A stretch of DNA of 64,000 nucleotides, taken from NCBI GenBank assembly GCA_036522895.1, contig DATDEX010000286.1, positions 5,287 to 69,286 of the forward strand. Reading direction: 5' to 3'. Position numbers and translations under genes: made by a program. Shown here one piece after another: positions 62,753 through 64,000 of the stretch. The notes below the pieces were generated by a model, which was given only the letters and a program-made list of their open reading frames with translations, searched no databases and was not told where the DNA came from. Position 1 is the stretch's first letter. Each line of letters starts with the position of its first letter. This DNA is from JAIOPA01 sp036522895. GTDB taxonomy: Bacteria; Eisenbacteria; RBG-16-71-46.

Positions 62753-62828
62753 TGGCGTCCCCAACGGGATTCGAACCCGTGTTACCGCCGTGAAAGGGCG
62801 GTGTCCTAGGCCTCTAGACGATGGGGAC
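62753..62828 (-). tRNA. tRNA-Glu (UUC), CCA encoded
   Basis: Minus-strand tRNA of 76 nt including an encoded CCA (62753-62755). Acceptor stem GTCCCCA/TGGGGAC, D-arm with 'TCTAGAGGCCTAGGA', anticodon loop CTTTCAC with anticodon TTC on a CCGCC/GGCGG stem, and T-arm with GGGTTCGAATCCC. It is close to the standard bacterial tRNA-Glu sequence. It is the intact counterpart of the partial copies at 47433 and 52932. Confidence 0.96.
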
Positions 62829-62902
62829 GCGCGGGGTGGCGCGAAGCCCGGGAACCTAGAGGCAGGGGGCGGACGGAGCAAGTCACCGCGCGGTTGCTGC
62901 AG

Positions 62903-64000
62903 CTACCGGCGCGGGATCGCCACCACGTGCGCTTCGTTGATGAGTCCGCGATCCATGAGCGCATTCGCGGCGCGCTCGGCGTCGGACGTCGTGGACCAGC
63001 GCCCGAGCACGACGCGATACATCGTCGTGCCCGCTTCCTGGAACGGGAGCAGCGTGGCCGGGAGCGTGGTGTCGTGCGAAAGCCGATCGCCTTCCGTGCG
63101 CGCGCGGTCTTCGTCCAGGTAGGCAGCGACGCCCACGCCGTAATGCGGCGCGTCACTCGTCGTGCCGGTCGCCGGCGAGTCCGGTGCGCTCGCGGCCAGC
63201 GTCGGCGGCACCGGCGTCTCCGACGACGTCGGCTCGATCCGCCGCTCCGCGACGCGGTGCGCGGGCTCCGACAACGTGGTCGGCGTCGAGGCGGTGTGCA
63301 CGGAGGCCGTGTGCTTCGCCACCTCGACCTCGCGCCGGAGTGAATCGATGAGCGCCGCCGTCGGGTCCGCCGCCGCCGGCGGGACCAGGGCGCCGTCCGG
63401 CCCACTGCCGTGCGTCGCGGTCGGGCTGCCGGCGGCGCCGCGCAGGAACGGCACATCGATCGCCCCGAAGCGCTGCATCAGGATCAGCATGATCCCGAGC
63501 GTCGCGAGCACGGAGACGGCGATGAGCCAGTTGCGAATCCCCGACGGTGCCGACTCCTCGCGCGTCATCTCGCGCTCGAGCCGCTCGCGAAGCCGCGGCG
63601 GCAGCGTGGCCATTGCGGGTTGCGGCGGCGCGACGCTCGGGCGCGGGAACGGAATCGGCGCGGGAGGAGGCGGTGCGAACTGCGAGCGCTGCACCGTGTA
63701 CGGCGAGCTCGCCGGAGACGGCGGCGGCATTGGCGGAGGCATCGGCGGCGGTGCGGGCGGCTGCATCGCCTCGGCGCGGCGCATCGCCGCGGTGAGTCCG
63801 CGCGAGCTCTCGCCCCGCGCGGGCGCGTAGGGGTCGATCGGCTGGACCGGTGGCGGAGCAACGGGTGGCGGGGGCGGGGCCGGCGTATAGGCGCGCGCCG
63901 GCGCGGCAGGCGGCGGCAGCGGCGGCCACATGCTGGCCGGAGGAGTCTCATACTGGGGATGCGGAACGGGAGGCGGCAGGCTCGGGGGCGCGGCCGCGAC
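62903..64000 (-). CDS. Proline-rich membrane protein with C-terminal SPOR domain (N-terminus outside window)
   Basis: The frame is open to the end of the window, so at least 365 residues are seen; the true start may lie beyond it (an internal ATG is at 63931). A long proline/alanine-rich cytoplasmic part comes first, then a short basic helix ('RLRERLEREMTRE'), one membrane helix ('WLIAVSVLATLGIMLILM', about 120 residues from the visible N-terminus), a Ser/Thr/Pro-rich linker and a SPOR domain at the end ('YGVGVAAYLDEDRARTEGDRL', split over its first strand and helix, then 'TTMYRVVLGRWST', 'ALMDRGLINEAHVVAI'). SPOR domains bind denuded peptidoglycan at division sites. The layout resembles FtsN/DamX-like proteins. 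Confidence 0.85.
   Translation of the reverse strand, partial: VAAAPPSLPPPVPHPQYETPPASMWPPLPPPAAPARAYTPAPPPPPVAPPPVQPIDPYAPARGESSRGLTAAMRRAEAMQPPAPPPMPPPMPPPSPASSPYTVQRSQFAPPPPAPIPFPRPSVAPPQPAMATLPPRLRERLEREMTREESAPSGIRNWLIAVSVLATLGIMLILMQRFGAIDVPFLRGAAGSPTATHGSGPDGALVPPAAADPTAALIDSLRREVEVAKHTASVHTASTPTTLSEPAHRVAERRIEPTSSETPVPPTLAASAPDSPATGTTSDAPHYGVGVAAYLDEDRARTEGDRLSHDTTLPATLLPFQEAGTTMYRVVLGRWSTTSDAERAANALMDRGLINEAHVVAIPRR

Noticed and set aside
47433..62828. An intact integrative element with its own integrase
   Set aside because: No tyrosine or serine recombinase motif (R..HxxR..Y or equivalent) was recognised in any frame, so only attachment-like scars are claimed.
62709..63122. Plus-strand frame across the tRNA-Glu ('VPNGIRTRVTAVKG')
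   Set aside because: This peptide is the well-known false translation of a tRNA read on the wrong strand; the tRNA itself is clear.

Overview
The window is about 68-70% GC by eye, densely coding on both strands, and has no rRNA, CRISPR array or intact integrase. Eleven secreted proteins end in the same roughly 80-residue FlgD/T9SS-type C-terminal module (an 'NP' motif, a 'D(L/V)(A/S)GR' strand, a 'G(L/V)Y(L/F/V)(A/V)R' strand and a basic or hydrophobic tail). They carry Kelch-like, FG-GAP, BNR or gingipain-type domains. Together with Hanks-type kinases, an ECF sigma/kinase-TPR pair, POT transporters and bacterial SET-domain genes, this points to an uncultured FCB-group lineage; Candidatus Eisenbacteria is my best guess, from family knowledge only.

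Layout. 1-7.8 kb: the end of one Ser/Thr kinase, a kinase fused to an alpha/beta hydrolase, two secreted CTD proteins flanking an Asp/Glu racemase-like gene and a SET gene, then a YchF/OLA1-like P-loop ATPase behind a good sigma70-type promoter. 7.8-15.1 kb: a partly duplicated gene end, a 1527-aa gingipain-type (C25) secreted protease with FG-GAP repeats, a RidA protein and a POT transporter. 15.1-25.9 kb: a 185-bp palindromic MITE-like element, a family B DNA polymerase, a second C25 homologue that has lost its catalytic dyad, a second SET protein, a LamG-like lipid-free secreted protein, a Kelch-like CTD protein, a methyltransferase and a DinB protein. 26-35.3 kb: a PLP decarboxylase, two GT-C membrane proteins, a prolyl oligopeptidase and a GH43/GH32-like propeller.

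35.3-62.8 kb looks like a patchwork with several junction scars. It holds a tRNA 3'-end fragment abutting a DUF4386 gene, a metallopeptidase-like pseudogene with two nonsense codons and a frameshift, fragments of a DUF4440 gene and an ammonium-transporter gene, and two partial copies of the 3' end of tRNA-Glu in the same orientation as the intact tRNA-Glu at 62.8 kb. Between these scars lie CTD propeller proteins, a purple acid phosphatase-like enzyme, a second POT transporter, a cluster of signalling genes (LuxR-type regulator, GAF-PAS histidine kinase, NtrC-type regulator, CheY-like receiver), a frameshifted secreted protein, an ECF sigma factor coupled to a kinase-TPR protein, a CsgG-like protein and a seven-blade repeat protein. 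The window closes in a proline-rich SPOR-domain membrane protein.

Functionally the window is dominated by secreted or cell-surface proteins (proteases, propellers, phosphatase) and by signal transduction. No transport machinery for the CTD proteins is encoded here. All assignments were made by reading the sequence; no database search was run.
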